From positions 1 to 15,921 of the forward strand of contig UROX01000044.1 of the NCBI GenBank assembly GCA_900549685.1: a stretch of 15,921 nt of DNA, given 5' to 3'. Numbering within the stretch: position 1 is the stretch's first letter; the number at the start of each line of letters is the position of its first letter. Shown here piece by piece: positions 1 through 8,339 of this stretch. Made by a program: the position numbers and the translations under genes. The DNA comes from an uncultured Alistipes sp. GTDB lineage: Bacteria > Bacteroidota > Bacteroidia > Bacteroidales > Rikenellaceae. The notes beneath the pieces are model-generated. The model had not been told where the DNA came from and made no database searches. It was given only the letters and a program-made list of their open reading frames with translations.

Positions 1-29
1 GAATACCGACCTTACCATACATAAACGAT

Positions 30-70
30 CCGAGGGGCGGACCTTCTATTCCAAAAGATCCGTCCCTCGG
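30..70. terminator. Terminator-like hairpin at the end of the minus-strand gene block
   Basis: Positions 30-41 pair with 59-70 over 12 bp with one G-T wobble, around a 17-nt loop. It lies about 100 bp beyond the stop of the DUF4491 gene, so it probably ends the minus-strand transcript. There is no clean T-run on either side (the minus strand continues ATCGTTTATG), so intrinsic termination is likely but not certain. A smaller 5-bp hairpin (95-99 with 104-108) lies between it and the gene. Nothing else was recognised in 1-170. Confidence 0.5.
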
Positions 71-170
71 GCATACTACCGTAGACCGTCCGCTCCGGAA
101 TCCTCCGGCACGGGCAGCCCTCGGACCACTCCTTTTCTCACGAAGAACGATCCGTCGAATTCCCGCGCAT

Positions 171-491
171 TTAAAGCGACCGGGAACCGTTTTTCCGACG
201 GGGGTTTTCGGGAAACCATCCCTTACGGACACGTTCTTTCTGTTCGAACAGCTCTTTGATCGTCCAGAACGACGAAAAGGCGAATACCCCGGCCAGCGCC
301 GACAGCAAAACGTTATGCGTAATCAGCGACAAAGCGACACCCGCCAGTCCCAGCAACAGGAAAATCCACCAGCAACGGGTGCCCCAGTAATACTCGGCTT
401 TAATCACGACGGGATGGAACAATCCGATAATCAGAAATGTACCGATCCCTATAACCAAACCGAGCAAGCGGTATTCGACCAAAAATTCCAT
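171..491 (-). CDS. DUF4491 family small membrane protein
   Basis: This 106-residue protein matches my memory of the DUF4491 family, a small integral membrane family of Bacteroidota and Firmicutes with no known function. What is visible: three hydrophobic segments at about residues 8-27, 41-60 and 62-80, the family-like stretch FHPVVIKAEYYWGTRCW after the first helix, and the ending SFWTIKELFEQKERVRKGWFPENP, followed by a basic tail. Length fits the family (about 95-110 residues). The start is 9 nt downstream of the stop of the preceding lipoprotein gene on the same strand, so the two are probably co-transcribed. No catalytic motif is visible and no function is proposed. Confidence 0.85.
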   Translation of the reverse strand: MEFLVEYRLLGLVIGIGTFLIIGLFHPVVIKAEYYWGTRCWWIFLLLGLAGVALSLITHNVLLSALAGVFAFSSFWTIKELFEQKERVRKGWFPENPRRKNGSRSL

Positions 492-500
492 AAGCGATTC

Positions 501-1199
501 TTATTTTTTCACGGAAGCCTTCGGGTCCGCAGCCCCGAGCGCTTCCATCGTTTCGTCCAGAGCCGTCTTCAGGGCCTCGCACTCCGTCTCGGCCGTCCGG
601 ATATCGTCCGCACCGGCGATGACGCGATAGACCGAATCGGGAATCAGTGCCGTCGGCAGACATTCGCCCCGCGACCGGTAATCGTCCCGCACGACTTCGA
701 GCAGACGTTCTCCGATCTGCCGGCGCAGCGTTTCAGCCTGAGCAGACGCCTCGCGGAACGAAGCGTCGCCCCGGGAAAGACGAGCACGCACACGAGCGAC
801 AGCCTCGTCGTACTCCTTGCGCATGGCGGGCGTACCCAGCACCGGAATGTATTTTTTCTGGAGCGCCCCGTATTCCGTATCGTTATCGAGTGCGGCTTCG
901 ACTTTCTCCTCAGCCCGTTCATACGCCCTACGCCATGCCGAAAGCGAATCGTCGGCAGCGAAGTAGGCGGTCGTCGAAATACCGGCCCCGTCGAAAGCCT
1001 CCGGATCGACGAAGGCACCCGCAGCCGTAGCCGTTTCGACATACCGGTCGAAAATCCGTTCATTGACGGAAAGTTCCGCACGTGCGACTTCGGCCTTCAA
1101 CGAATCGGCCCGAAGGGTAAGCTGCTGCACCTCCCGATTGCCGCAACTCTGCAAAAGGCAAAGCACGGCGGGTAAAACAACGATCGTTCTTCTTTTCAT
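501..1199 (-). CDS. Putative lipoprotein of unknown function
   Basis: The 232-residue product starts with a basic n-region and hydrophobic core and has a lipobox-like LLQSC, with the lipidated cysteine predicted at residue 19; it should be exported and membrane-anchored. The mature part (about 20-232) is highly charged and rich in Ala, Glu and Arg. It looks largely helical, with coiled-coil-like stretches near residues 25-60 and 100-180. The residues after the cysteine (GNREVQQ) lack the acidic run that marks Bacteroidota surface lipoproteins, so a periplasm-facing location is more likely. I do not recognise the family. It sits 9 nt upstream of the DUF4491 gene and 118 bp downstream of the peptidase gene, in a gap holding hairpins, so it may have its own transcript; no TAnnTTTG box was found before it. 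Confidence 0.75.
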   Translation of the reverse strand: MKRRTIVVLPAVLCLLQSCGNREVQQLTLRADSLKAEVARAELSVNERIFDRYVETATAAGAFVDPEAFDGAGISTTAYFAADDSLSAWRRAYERAEEKVEAALDNDTEYGALQKKYIPVLGTPAMRKEYDEAVARVRARLSRGDASFREASAQAETLRRQIGERLLEVVRDDYRSRGECLPTALIPDSVYRVIAGADDIRTAETECEALKTALDETMEALGAADPKASVKK

Positions 1200-1222
1200 A
1201 TCGAGTCTTATTTAATTGGTTG

Positions 1223-1246
1223 CAAAAACCGTTCCGGCACCGGTTT
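1223..1246 (-). terminator. Weak intrinsic terminator candidate between peptidase and lipoprotein genes
   Basis: Read on the minus strand, AAACCG (1246-1241) can pair with CGGTTT (1231-1226) around a 9-nt loop, and the second arm runs into a TTTTT stretch. The stem is only 6 bp, so the call is tentative. Together with the hairpin at 1283-1306 it suggests that most transcripts from the upstream peptidase gene end in this gap. Confidence 0.35.
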
Positions 1247-1282
1247 CGCCGTAAAAAACGGACCGGCGACCGAATCTGCGAC

Positions 1283-1306
1283 GGAACGTGCATTTCCGCA
1301 CGTTCC
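1283..1306 (-). terminator. Hairpin just after the peptidase stop codon
   Basis: GGAACGTGC (1283-1291) and GCACGTTCC (1298-1306) form a perfect 9-bp stem with a 6-nt loop, 11 nt past the stop of the DPP IV-like gene. There is no T-run on the minus-strand side, so it may protect the 3' end or act together with the weaker hairpin at 1223-1246. Confidence 0.5.
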
Positions 1307-1317
1307 CTTACGCTGCG

Positions 1318-3492
1318 TTACAGATTCTCCTTCACGAACCGGATGCAGCGCTCCATGAGGTGATGCCGCGAAGCGCCCATGCCGTGGTTCTTGTCGGGAT
1401 AGATGTACATTTCGAACGGCTTGTCGTGTCGGACGAGCTGTTCGATCATCTCGTAGGTGTTCTGGATGTGGACATTGTCGTCTCCTGTCCCGTGGGCGAT
1501 CAGCAGTTTGCCTTTCAGACGGTCGGCGAAATGGATCGGCGAGTTGTCGTCGTAACCCGAAGGATTGTCCTGCGGCAGGCCGTTGTAGATCTCGGTGTAG
1601 ATCGTGTCGTAGAAACGCCACGATGTGACGGGTGCCACGGCGATGGCCATACGAAAGACGTCGTTGCCCTTGAGAATGCAGTTGAGCGCCATGAATCCGC
1701 CGTAGCTCCAGCCGTAGATACCGATGCGCTCCGCATCGACATAGGGCAGCGTCCCCAGATAGCGGGCCGCCTCGATCTGGTCGATCGTCTCGTATTTACC
1801 CAGCTCGCGGTAGGTACACTTGCGGAACTCCTCGCCCCGGAATCCCGTTCCCCGACCGTCCACACAAGCCACGATGTAACCCTCCTGAACCAGCGCGTCC
1901 TCCCAGCCCATCGACCAACGGTCGGCCACCTGCTGCGACCCGGGACCGCTGTACTGCGTCATGAATACGGGATATTTCTTCGCCGGATCGAAGTCGCGAG
2001 GACGGATCATGTAGCCGTTCAGCGAGACGCCCTCCGAGGTCTCGAACGTAAAGAACTCCTTGAGAGGCACCTCCAGTTCGGCGAGTTTTTCCTTCAAAGC
2101 CGCGTTATCCTCCAGCGTGCGCACCGGACGGCCGTCGCCCCGGTGGAGCGTCACCCGGTTGGGCGTCGAAACGTTCGAGAAATAACTGATGAAATACCGG
2201 AACCCGCGCGAAGGTGCAATCGAATAAGTTCCGTCGCCGCCGGTCAGCCGGCGCTTTTTCCGCCCGTCGAGTTTCACCGTATACAGATCGCGGCGCAGAG
2301 GCGACTCTTCGGCCGAGAGATAATACACGTCGTCGCCCTCGATACCCAGCAGCGAGACGACGTCCCACTCGCCCGAAGTAACCGGACCGATCTCCCTGCC
2401 GTCCATGCCGTACAGGTAGAGGTGCATGAAACCGCTCTTCTCGCTGCGCACGACGAATCGCTCGCCGTCGGGCAGGAACGTCACCGTCGCATCGTCCACC
2501 CGTTCCACATAACGGTTGTTGCGTTCGTCGTAGATCGTCCGGGTATTCCCCTGCTCGTCGCCGAGCAACACCTCGAAACGGTTCTGAAGCCGGTTGAGCC
2601 GGTAAAAAGCCAGCTGCCCTGTCGGGGTCCACAGAATGCGCGGAATATACTGGTCGGTCTCCTCTCCCGTATCGATCCGCACCCGCCGGTCGGACGAGAG
2701 GTCGTAACAGTAGAGTTCGACGACGGAATTCTCCTCGCCGGCCTTCGGATACTTGAACGTATAGACCTGCGGATACAGCTCGCCGCGGAACGTGTTCATG
2801 TCGTATTCGCGGACGCGGCTCTCGTCGAAACGCAGGTAGGCGATCTTCGTTCCGTCGGGCGACCACTCGAAAGCCTTCGAGAACGAGAACTCCTCCTCGT
2901 ATACCCAGTCGGGAATGCCGTTGATGATGAAGTTGAACTTGCCGTCCGAGGTGATACGCCGTTCGGTCCCGGCATCGAGGTCCGCGACGAACAGGTCGTT
3001 GTCGCGCACGAAGGCCACCCGGCTGCCGTCGGGCGAGAACGCGGCTTCCTGTTGCGGCCCCCCCTCGGAGAGGCGACGAAGCCCGCCGGAGGGAATGTCG
3101 TAGAGCCAATAATCGGCCGTGAACGAATGACGGTAGATCGGCTTGACATCCGTCGTGAGCAGAATGCGCCGCTCGTCGGCACTGAACGCATAATCCGTAA
3201 ACCGGAGAACGGGTTCGGCGGCCGAAGCGTCGAAAACGACGGCCTCTTGCGCTCCCGTGCGATAACTGAATTTGAGAATGCGCCCTCCGTCGAGCGTCGT
3301 ATAGTGCTCACCGTCGCGCATGCTGCGGACGCCGCTCACGCTTTTGGGAGCGAACACGCCCCGGCGGATTTCGTCGTAACCGAACTTCGGTCCGGACGCC
3401 TCCGCATGGAAACAGGCTGCCGTCATCGTCAGAGACAGGATAAGCGCACCGGTCCTACGGACGGCGGCGCGAAAGTTCATGATCGGTTTCAT
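1318..3492 (-). CDS. Secreted dipeptidyl-peptidase IV-like S9 family serine peptidase
   Basis: This 724-residue enzyme belongs to peptidase family S9B (DPP IV). The family removes N-terminal dipeptides, typically X-Pro or X-Ala, and in Bacteroidota usually acts in the periplasm or at the surface in peptide use. An N-terminal signal sequence is seen (about residues 5-32 with AAC/AEA near its end), then a beta-propeller region with repeated PDG motifs. The DPP IV double-glutamate motif DWVYEEE is present (Glu199-201), which binds the substrate N-terminus. The C-terminal alpha/beta-hydrolase domain has GWSYGG with nucleophile Ser596, Asp671 in HGTGDDNVH and His703 in DKNHGMG. The Asp-His spacing of 32 equals that of human DPP4. 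Length is typical. A second in-frame ATG at 3480 would give a tidier signal peptide and is a possible true start. The gene follows nadC by 31 bp without a visible promoter, so it is probably co-transcribed with it. Confidence 0.93.
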   Translation of the reverse strand: MKPIMNFRAAVRRTGALILSLTMTAACFHAEASGPKFGYDEIRRGVFAPKSVSGVRSMRDGEHYTTLDGGRILKFSYRTGAQEAVVFDASAAEPVLRFTDYAFSADERRILLTTDVKPIYRHSFTADYWLYDIPSGGLRRLSEGGPQQEAAFSPDGSRVAFVRDNDLFVADLDAGTERRITSDGKFNFIINGIPDWVYEEEFSFSKAFEWSPDGTKIAYLRFDESRVREYDMNTFRGELYPQVYTFKYPKAGEENSVVELYCYDLSSDRRVRIDTGEETDQYIPRILWTPTGQLAFYRLNRLQNRFEVLLGDEQGNTRTIYDERNNRYVERVDDATVTFLPDGERFVVRSEKSGFMHLYLYGMDGREIGPVTSGEWDVVSLLGIEGDDVYYLSAEESPLRRDLYTVKLDGRKKRRLTGGDGTYSIAPSRGFRYFISYFSNVSTPNRVTLHRGDGRPVRTLEDNAALKEKLAELEVPLKEFFTFETSEGVSLNGYMIRPRDFDPAKKYPVFMTQYSGPGSQQVADRWSMGWEDALVQEGYIVACVDGRGTGFRGEEFRKCTYRELGKYETIDQIEAARYLGTLPYVDAERIGIYGWSYGGFMALNCILKGNDVFRMAIAVAPVTSWRFYDTIYTEIYNGLPQDNPSGYDDNSPIHFADRLKGKLLIAHGTGDDNVHIQNTYEMIEQLVRHDKPFEMYIYPDKNHGMGASRHHLMERCIRFVKENL

Positions 3493-3523
3493 ATATTGTA
3501 AAAACGCGAACGGTCCGAAAAAA

Positions 3524-4378
3524 TTACCGACAAGCCTTGAGACTGAGGTCCAGGCTCTTGATCTGGTGTGTCAGCGCGCCGACGGAAATGAAATCGACGC
3601 CGCAGGCGGCATATTCTCTCAGATTGGCGAGCGTGATGCCGCCCGAGGACTCGATCTCGCAACGGCCGTCGATGAGCCGCACCGCCTCGCGCGTGAGTTC
3701 GGGCGAGAAATTGTCGAGCATGATGCGATCGACCCCCCCGGCCCGGAACACCTCGCGGATGTCGTCCAGCGAGCGGACCTCGACTTCGATGGGTATGTCT
3801 TTGCCGCGGGCCTTCAGGTAAGCTTTCGTCTTTTCGACGGCCGGCACGATCCCCCCGGCGAAGTCGATGTGGTTGTCCTTGAGGATCACCATGTCGAACA
3901 GCCCCATGCGATGGTTCTCGCCTCCGCCGATACGGACGGCCATCTTGTCCATCACCCGCATGCCGGGCGTCGTCTTGCGCGTATCGAGCACTTTGGTTTT
4001 CAGTCCTTCGAGTTCTTTGACATAGACGGCCGTCTGCGTGGCCACGCCGCTCATGCGCTGCATGATGTTGAGCAGAATACGTTCGGCCTGCAACAGCGAC
4101 ACGAGCCGTCCCTCCACATAGAAGGCCACATCGCCCGGCTTCACGCGCGCACCGTCGTCGAGCAGTTTCTCGAACCGTACCTCGGGATCGAGCCGCCGCA
4201 GCACGATCTCGGCGATCTCGACGCCGGCCAGAACGCCCTGCTGTTTGACGAGCAGCTTCATACGTCCCCGCTCGTCGGAGGGAATGCAAGAGAGCGACGA
4301 ATGGTCGCCGTCGCCGATATCTTCGCGGATAGCCAGTTCGATCAGTTCGTCTACGAACGGCTCATACTCTTTTTTCAT
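3524..4378 (-). CDS. nadC: Nicotinate-nucleotide diphosphorylase (carboxylating), quinolinate phosphoribosyltransferase
   Basis: NadC turns quinolinate plus PRPP into nicotinate mononucleotide, CO2 and pyrophosphate in de novo NAD synthesis in the cytosol. Numbered from the start chosen here (284 residues), the family motifs are AERILLN (98-104), DTRKTTPG with Arg134/Lys135 (132-139), GGGENHRMG (151-159), KDNH (167-170), EVEV with Glu198, MLDNF with Asp222, and SSGGI (244-248). All expected active-site residues are present and length is normal. An upstream in-frame ATG at 4405 would add nine residues. I prefer 4378 (MKKEYEP) because a perfect -7 box ends only 7 nt before 4405, leaving almost no leader for that start, and because Bacteroidales homologues, as I recall them, begin close to this point. 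nadA and nadB are not in the window. The DPP IV-like gene follows 31 bp downstream. Confidence 0.93.
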   Translation of the reverse strand: MKKEYEPFVDELIELAIREDIGDGDHSSLSCIPSDERGRMKLLVKQQGVLAGVEIAEIVLRRLDPEVRFEKLLDDGARVKPGDVAFYVEGRLVSLLQAERILLNIMQRMSGVATQTAVYVKELEGLKTKVLDTRKTTPGMRVMDKMAVRIGGGENHRMGLFDMVILKDNHIDFAGGIVPAVEKTKAYLKARGKDIPIEVEVRSLDDIREVFRAGGVDRIMLDNFSPELTREAVRLIDGRCEIESSGGITLANLREYAACGVDFISVGALTHQIKSLDLSLKACR

Positions 4379-4412
4379 CGTTTCCGTTATTATTCCGTTA
4401 GACATTGAGTTG

Positions 4413-4420
4413 CAAAACTA
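4413..4420 (-). promoter_or_regulatory. Bacteroidota -7 box for nadC
   Basis: On the minus strand the sequence reads TAGTTTTG, an exact match to the TAnnTTTG -7 element of Bacteroidota primary-sigma promoters. No good -33 TTTG is seen at the usual 19-20 bp distance. Transcription would begin about at 4405-4408, almost on the first ATG. Confidence 0.55.
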
Positions 4421-4490
4421 CACAAAATCGAAGACATACCCATCGGGAAAAACGTCCGGCCGCCCCGAAACGAAAAAATAGCGAAATATT

Positions 4491-4522
4491 TTTCATCATT
4501 TGTGTGGAATTTTTTACCTTTG
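4491..4522 (+). promoter_or_regulatory. Promoter of the ilvDBNC operon
   Basis: The -7 box TACCTTTG at 4515-4522 matches TAnnTTTG exactly. A TTTC at 4491-4494, 20 bp upstream, can serve as a degenerate -33 element. A better TTTG at 4499-4502 is too close (12 bp). The predicted transcript starts near 4527 and has a leader of about 190 nt before ilvD. Confidence 0.65.
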
Positions 4523-4536
4523 CGTCATAAAATTAA

Positions 4537-4570
4537 CATTACGATCATTCCCAAACGGTTTGCCGTAATG
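4537..4570 (+). promoter_or_regulatory. Hairpin in the ilvD leader
   Basis: CATTACG (4537-4543) pairs with CGTAATG (4564-4570), and inside it CAAA (4552-4555) pairs with TTTG (4559-4562), leaving an asymmetric internal loop. It begins about 10 nt after the predicted transcription start. No T-run follows. A short frame starting inside the second arm (4568-4594, MFETRLNR) is not rich in Ile, Val or Leu, so a classical leader-peptide attenuator is not supported. A second small hairpin (CTTTG 4682-4686 with CAAAG 4690-4694) lies near the ilvD start. Role unknown. Confidence 0.35.
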
Positions 4571-4717
4571 TTCGAAACACGATTAAATCGCTGACGACAA
4601 GACATATAACCCGAATACAACGCGGTTGAATGTCATAGTCCGGGCCGATACGACAAGTACGGACAAGCGAAAAATAGGTTTCTTTGCCGCAAAGCGAGAA
4701 CAAAACAGAACGCGTTT

Positions 4718-6529
4718 ATGAAAGATCTCAGAAGCAGCACCACGACGAAAGGGCGCAAGATGGCCGGAGCGCGAAGCCTCTGGCGGGCCAACGGAATGAA
4801 GGACGAACAGATGGGACAGCCCGTCATCGCCGTCGTCAATTCGTTCACGCAGTTCGTCCCCGGACATACGCACCTGCACGAGATCGGACAACGGATCAAG
4901 GAACGGATCGCGGCCGAAGGCTGTTTTGCGGCCGAATTCGACACGATCGCCATCGACGACGGCATCGCCATGGGTCACGACGGCATGCTCTACTCGCTGC
5001 CCTCGCGCGAACTGATCGCCGACAGCGTGGAATATATGTGCAACGCACACAAGGCCGACGCGATGATCTGCATTTCGAACTGCGACAAGGTCACGCCCGG
5101 CATGCTGATGGCCGCCATGCGGCTCAACATCCCCGCCGTGTTCGTGTCGGGCGGCCCGATGGAGGCCGGACGGCTGGGCGACAAGGCCTACGACCTGATC
5201 GACGTGATGGTCCAGGGAGCCGACCCGAACGTCTCGGACGAGGCGCTCGACGCGCTCGAACACGCGGCCTGCCCCACCTGCGGATCGTGTTCGGGCATGT
5301 TCACCGCCAACTCGATGAACTGCCTGACCGAGGCGCTCGGCCTGTCGCTGCCGGGCAACGGCACGATACTGGCCACGCACGAGGCCCGCACGGCGCTGTT
5401 CGACGAGGCGGCCCGGCTGATCGTGAAAAACGCACGGAAATATTATTTCGAAGACGACGAATCGGTCCTGCCGCGTTCGATCGCCACACGGGCGGCCTTC
5501 CTCAACGCCATGTCGATGGACATCGCCATGGGCGGCTCGTCGAACACGGTCCTGCACCTGCTGGCCGTGGCGCAGGAGGCGGGCGTGGACTTCACGATGC
5601 GCGACATCGACTCCCTCTCGCGCAAAGTGCCCGTCATCTGTAAGGTCGCACCGAACTCGCACTACCACATCCAGGACGTGAACCGGGCCGGCGGTATCCT
5701 CTCCATTCTGGGCGAACTGGACCGGGGAGGTCTGCTCGACACCTCGGTCGGACGCGTGGACTGCTCCTCGCTCGCAGAAGCGATCCGCCGCAACGACATA
5801 CTGAGTCCCGAAGCCGACGCCGCGGCCCTTTCGCGCGCATTGATCGCTCCGGGCGAAAAATTCAACCTGCGGCTGGGTTCGCAGAACGCCACGTATGCGA
5901 CAGCCGACACGGACCGCAGCGGCGGCTGCATCCGCGATCTGGAACACCCCTACCTGCGCGACGGCGGTCTGGCTGTGCTGTTCGGCAACATCGCCGCCGA
6001 CGGCTGCATCGTCAAAACGGCGGGCGTGGACGAATCCATCCTGCGCTTCGAGGGCAAAGCCTGCGTATTCGAATCGCAGGAAGCGGCCTGCGCCGGCATC
6101 CTTGGCGGCAAGGTACAGGCGGGCGACGTGGTCGTGATCCGTTACGAAGGACCCAAAGGCGGTCCCGGCATGCAGGAAATGCTCTACCCCACCTCCTATC
6201 TGAAGACCGTCAAACTCGCCAAAGCCTGCGCTCTGGTGACGGACGGCCGTTTCTCAGGAGGCACGTCGGGGCTTTCGATCGGACACGTGTCGCCCGAGGC
6301 CGCGGCGGGAGGCGCCATCGCCCTGCTGCGCGACGGAGACAAAATCGTCATCGACATTCCGAACCGCAAGATCGACGTCGATCTGACGCAGGCGGAACTC
6401 GACCGGCGCCGCGAAGCCGTCGTCCGCTTCGAACCCGTGGGACGCAACCGAGTCGTCAGCCGGGCCTTGAAGGCCTACGCAGCGACGGTCACATCGGCCG
6501 ACAAGGGCGGAGTGCGTGAAATTCTGTAA
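4718..6529 (+). CDS. ilvD: Dihydroxyacid dehydratase
   Basis: IlvD dehydrates 2,3-dihydroxy-isovalerate and 2,3-dihydroxy-3-methylvalerate to the 2-oxoacids that precede valine and isoleucine, using an Fe-S cluster and Mg2+. The 603-residue product begins LRSSTTTKGRKMAGARSLW, the usual N-terminus of the family. It has DDGIAMGHDGM with Mg-ligand Asp81, NCDKVTPGM with cluster ligand Cys122 and Lys124 (the carbamylated lysine in relatives), and CPTCGSCSGMFTANSMNC with cluster ligand Cys191. The C-terminal region contains GGPGMQEML and DGRFSGGTSG. Length is close to the 616 residues of E. coli IlvD. It is the first gene of the ilv operon. The ATG at 4718 directly precedes the conserved N-terminus, so the start is secure. 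There is no strong Shine-Dalgarno sequence, as is usual in this phylum. Confidence 0.97.
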   Translation: MKDLRSSTTTKGRKMAGARSLWRANGMKDEQMGQPVIAVVNSFTQFVPGHTHLHEIGQRIKERIAAEGCFAAEFDTIAIDDGIAMGHDGMLYSLPSRELIADSVEYMCNAHKADAMICISNCDKVTPGMLMAAMRLNIPAVFVSGGPMEAGRLGDKAYDLIDVMVQGADPNVSDEALDALEHAACPTCGSCSGMFTANSMNCLTEALGLSLPGNGTILATHEARTALFDEAARLIVKNARKYYFEDDESVLPRSIATRAAFLNAMSMDIAMGGSSNTVLHLLAVAQEAGVDFTMRDIDSLSRKVPVICKVAPNSHYHIQDVNRAGGILSILGELDRGGLLDTSVGRVDCSSLAEAIRRNDILSPEADAAALSRALIAPGEKFNLRLGSQNATYATADTDRSGGCIRDLEHPYLRDGGLAVLFGNIAADGCIVKTAGVDESILRFEGKACVFESQEAACAGILGGKVQAGDVVVIRYEGPKGGPGMQEMLYPTSYLKTVKLAKACALVTDGRFSGGTSGLSIGHVSPEAAAGGAIALLRDGDKIVIDIPNRKIDVDLTQAELDRRREAVVRFEPVGRNRVVSRALKAYAATVTSADKGGVREIL

Positions 6530-6620
6530 AAGCCACCCCGACCGATCCCATTTTCCGGCGGCAGGACAAACCGTTCCCGCAACGGCATCCGGCCCGCCCG
6601 AACCCAATCAAAGTCACACC

Positions 6621-8321
6621 ATGTCGAAAAAACAAAAGATAAAAGGAGCGGAAGCACTGTTGCTGTCGCTCATCGCAGAGGGAACCGACACCGTCTTCGG
6701 CTATCCGGGCGGACAAGTCATCCCCATATACGACCATCTGTACCACCACACCGACCGCCTGCACCACATCCTGACCCGCCACGAGCAGGGCGCCGTACAT
6801 GCGGCCCAGGGCTATGCAAGGGCGACGGGCAAGGTGGGCGTATGCCTGGCCACTTCGGGACCGGGGGCGACGAACCTCGTCACCGGCATCGCCGACGCCA
6901 TGCTCGACTCGACGCCCATCGTCTGCATCACCGGTCAGGTTCCGGCCTCGCTGCTCGGTACCGACGCCTTCCAGGAAGCCGACACGATCAGCATGACGAT
7001 GCCCGTATCGAAATGGAACTATCAGGTGACGAAGGCTTCGGAAATCCCGGCGGCCATCGCCAAAGCCTACTACATCGCCCGGACGGGCAGACCCGGTCCG
7101 GTGGTCATCGACATTTCGAAGAACGCTCAGACCGAAGAGTTCGACTATGCTTATAAGCCCTGTATCTACCTGCGCAGCTACCGGCCCCGGCCCGAAATCG
7201 ACGCCGAGGCGATCCGCCGGGCGGTCGAGATGATCAATACTTCGGAGAAACCATTGTTGCTGGTGGGCCAGGGCGTCAAACTGTCGGGCGCCGAGAACCG
7301 GCTGCTCGAATTGGCCGAAGCCGCGGGCATCCCAATGGCCGAAACGCTGATGGGCATTTCGGCCGTGCCGAACGACCACCCGCTGTTCGTGGGCAATCTG
7401 GGTATGCACGGCAACATCGCCGCCAACGAGATGACGCAGCAGAGCGACCTGATCGTAGCCGTCGGCATGCGGTTCAGCGACCGCGTGACCGGCGACGTGA
7501 AGAACTACGCCCCGAACGCCCGCATCGTCCATATCGACATCGACCCGGCCGAACTGGGCAAGAACCTGCCGGTAGACCTGCCGATTCTGGCCGACGCCGC
7601 CGACGCGCTCGAAGCCATGAAAACGGGCATTATCCACAAAGACCGCTCGGCATGGATCGCCGTGGCAGAGGAATACGCCCGCAGAGAGTACGAGGAAGTG
7701 ATCCGCCCGAGCAGCGATCCCGAGGGCCGATACATATCGATGTACGACGTGATCAGCACGCTGGCCGAAGTGGAAAAAGGCGAAGCGGTGATCGTCACCG
7801 ACGTGGGCCAGAACCAGATGTTCAGCGCACGCTATTCGAAATTCAACCGTTCCCGCAGCTTCATCACGTCCGGAGGACTGGGCACGATGGGCTTCGGCCT
7901 GCCCGCCGCAATGGGCGCGAAACTCGGTGTCCCGGACCGGGAAGTGGTAGCCGTCATGGGCGACGGAGGATTTCAGATGACGATGCAGGAGCTGGGAACG
8001 ATCATGCAGAACCGCATCGGCGTGAAAATGATCGTGATGAACAACTCTTACCTCGGCATGGTGCGCCAGTGGCAGCAGCTTTTCTTCGGCCGCCGCTACT
8101 CGTTCACCCAGATCGAGAACCCCGATCTGACGGCCATTGCGGCGGCCTACGGCATTCCGAGCCGCCGCGTAACCTCGCCGGCCGAACTCCGCGGAGCGAT
8201 CGAAGAACTGGCCGCCGCGGAAGGCGCCTATTTCCTCGAAGTGGCCGTACTGCCGGAAGAGAACGTATTCCCGATGGTTCCGGCGGGCGCATCGCTCTCG
8301 GACACGATCTGCAAAGAGTAA
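6621..8321 (+). CDS. ilvB: Acetolactate (acetohydroxyacid) synthase, large catalytic subunit
   Basis: This thiamine diphosphate enzyme condenses pyruvate with pyruvate or 2-oxobutyrate to give acetolactate or acetohydroxybutyrate, the first shared step of valine and isoleucine synthesis. The 566-residue product has the N-terminal PYR domain with FGYPGGQVIPIYD and the catalytic Glu55 in RHEQGA, SGPGATNLVTGIADA, a central domain (about 190-330) with GMHGNIAANE, and the C-terminal PP domain with the ThDP/Mg motif GDGGFQ (447-452) leading to NN at 474-475 and SYLGMVRQWQ. The frame stays open back to an ATG at 6516 inside ilvD, but the extra 35 residues are Pro/Ser-rich and unlike the family, so MSKKQKIKG at 6621 is taken as the start. 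The small subunit follows 18 bp downstream. Confidence 0.96.
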   Translation: MSKKQKIKGAEALLLSLIAEGTDTVFGYPGGQVIPIYDHLYHHTDRLHHILTRHEQGAVHAAQGYARATGKVGVCLATSGPGATNLVTGIADAMLDSTPIVCITGQVPASLLGTDAFQEADTISMTMPVSKWNYQVTKASEIPAAIAKAYYIARTGRPGPVVIDISKNAQTEEFDYAYKPCIYLRSYRPRPEIDAEAIRRAVEMINTSEKPLLLVGQGVKLSGAENRLLELAEAAGIPMAETLMGISAVPNDHPLFVGNLGMHGNIAANEMTQQSDLIVAVGMRFSDRVTGDVKNYAPNARIVHIDIDPAELGKNLPVDLPILADAADALEAMKTGIIHKDRSAWIAVAEEYARREYEEVIRPSSDPEGRYISMYDVISTLAEVEKGEAVIVTDVGQNQMFSARYSKFNRSRSFITSGGLGTMGFGLPAAMGAKLGVPDREVVAVMGDGGFQMTMQELGTIMQNRIGVKMIVMNNSYLGMVRQWQQLFFGRRYSFTQIENPDLTAIAAAYGIPSRRVTSPAELRGAIEELAAAEGAYFLEVAVLPEENVFPMVPAGASLSDTICKE

Positions 8322-8339
8322 CCCCAAAACGGAAAGATC

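Noticed and set aside
1288..3501. Long open frame (737 codons) on the plus strand opposite the DPP IV-like gene
   Set aside because: It mirrors the real gene, whose catalytic motifs are unmistakable. The antisense translation shows no domain and reflects GC-rich codon bias.
4568..4594. Possible leader peptide (MFETRLNR) before ilvD
   Set aside because: It lacks the run of Ile, Val or Leu codons expected for attenuation, and no terminator/antiterminator pair is visible.
6516..6620. N-terminal extension of IlvB starting inside ilvD
   Set aside because: The 35 extra residues are unlike the family, and the ATG at 6621 directly precedes the conserved N-terminus.
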